From assembly GCF_030826625.1 (NCBI RefSeq), contig NZ_JAPJNQ010000056.1, forward strand, positions 1-14,276: 14,276 bases of DNA. Direction: 5' to 3'. Origin of the DNA: Corynebacterium sp. Its GTDB lineage: Bacteria; Actinomycetota; Actinomycetes; Mycobacteriales; Mycobacteriaceae. A program made the position numbers and the translations under genes. Below are positions 13,701-14,276 of the stretch, piece after piece. The notes beneath the pieces are model-generated. The model was not told where the DNA came from, did no database searches, and worked only from the letters and a program-made list of their open reading frames with translations. The number at the start of each line of letters is the position of its first letter. The first letter of the stretch is position 1.

Positions 13701-14276
13701 TTATTGTGGTCCCAGCTTCGCCAAAGCCGCACGCAGCGTCTGTGAAGAATTCGCCTCCGGGTCTTCCGCCAATACGCGATCGACGGTGACCTTAGCCTGT
13801 TTGTCGCTGAATCCAAGGCCAACCAGCGCCTCCACGACATGCTCAGCGACACCCAATGCTCCAAAATCAGCGGCTTCCCCAACACTGGTTTGTGTGCCAG
13901 CGAATTCTAGTTCTGCCTCCGCCGGTTGCCACGCTGCTACTTTATCTTTGAGTTCAACGATAATCCGTTCTGCCACCCGTTTTCCGATCCCGGGAATTCG
14001 TTGCAAACTCTTCGATTCGCCGTTCGCGATCGCTGAAGCAAGTTCTTGTGCATTGAGCACAGAAAGTGCCGTCATCGCGAGTTTTGGTCCAAACCCCGAG
14101 ACTTTTTGCAGCACCGTAAACATTTCTTGGTCGCTCGATTCAGTGAACCCATACAAGGTCATTGAATCTTCTTTGACGGCCAACGTCGTCAAGATAAATG
14201 CATCCTCGCCACGTGTTAAGCGCGCCAATGTGCGCGGCGTAGCGATAACCCGGTACCCCACCCCGCAGCACTCGAG
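13701..14276 (-). CDS. ruvA: Holliday junction DNA-binding protein RuvA (5' end outside window)
   Basis: RuvA binds the four-way junction as a tetramer and recruits RuvB. The reading frame runs off the right edge; the first visible residues, LECCGVGYRV, match the family near residue 20, so about the first 19 residues are missing. The visible 191 residues include the OB-fold end EDSMTLYGFT, helix-hairpin-helix 1 VSGFGPKLAMTALS, helix-hairpin-helix 2 IPGIGKRVAERIIVELKDK, an acidic linker, and the RuvB-binding domain III (EHVVEALVGLGFSDKQA). A GTG at 14259-14261 is internal and not the start. In relatives ruvC normally precedes ruvA. Confidence 0.97.
   Translation of the reverse strand, partial: LECCGVGYRVIATPRTLARLTRGEDAFILTTLAVKEDSMTLYGFTESSDQEMFTVLQKVSGFGPKLAMTALSVLNAQELASAIANGESKSLQRIPGIGKRVAERIIVELKDKVAAWQPAEAELEFAGTQTSVGEAADFGALGVAEHVVEALVGLGFSDKQAKVTVDRVLAEDPEANSSQTLRAALAKLGPQ

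Noticed and set aside
14271..14276. CTCGAG (XhoI site) exactly at the right edge
   Set aside because: It encodes Leu-Glu of RuvA in frame and fits the family sequence, so it is ordinary coding sequence and not evidence of a cloning junction.

Overview
The window looks like ordinary, well-conserved Corynebacterium chromosome (Actinobacteria, mycolic-acid group). The evidence is gene order: hisS, an MBL-fold hydrolase, ppiB, rel, apt, an orphan dipeptide-binding-type lipoprotein, secF, secD, yajC, ruvB and ruvA. This order closely matches the M. tuberculosis block around Rv2580c-Rv2593c and the C. glutamicum secDF-dciAE-apt-rel region, as I recall them. Short signals such as AGAAAGGAG-like ribosome sites, TANNNT -10 boxes and one probable leaderless start also fit. 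Base composition is moderate and fairly even. I see no insertion sequence, prophage, CRISPR array, tRNA or rRNA. The species cannot be fixed from what is visible.

Layout. The left edge (1-177, +) holds the last 58 codons of an iron-sulfur L-serine dehydratase (sdaA). It converges on a minus-strand pair: an MBL-fold hydrolase (1492-2145) and histidyl-tRNA synthetase (206-1480). Then comes thiol peroxidase tpx (2199-2699, -), divergent from a membrane-anchored cyclophilin ppiB (2828-3700, +). A small secreted protein of unknown function (3800-4126, +) has its own promoter-like sequence and a strong hairpin after it. From 4281 to the right edge everything is on the minus strand. In transcription order it is ruvA (5' end outside the window), ruvB, yajC, secD, secF, a lipoprotein (dciAE-like), apt and rel.

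How the genes work together. RuvA and RuvB form the Holliday-junction branch-migration motor. YajC, SecD and SecF form the accessory complex of the Sec translocon that uses the proton motive force. The lipoprotein is a predicted Sec substrate with no permease or ATPase beside it. Apt salvages adenine, and Rel makes and degrades (p)ppGpp, so purine metabolism and the stringent response sit at the end of the same gene run. Across the divergent region lie an exported prolyl isomerase and a small exported peptide-like protein, both of which depend on the Sec pathway.

No wholly new multi-gene system is visible. The points most worth a second look are: the thiol peroxidase, which lacks the resolving cysteine (Thr94) and is the only protein here with a clear catalytic substitution; the 108-residue secreted protein with a hydrophobic, basic C-terminal helix next to rel; a 20-bp tandem repeat in the secD leader; a palindrome nested in an inverted repeat upstream of yajC; and a likely leaderless start for the MBL hydrolase.
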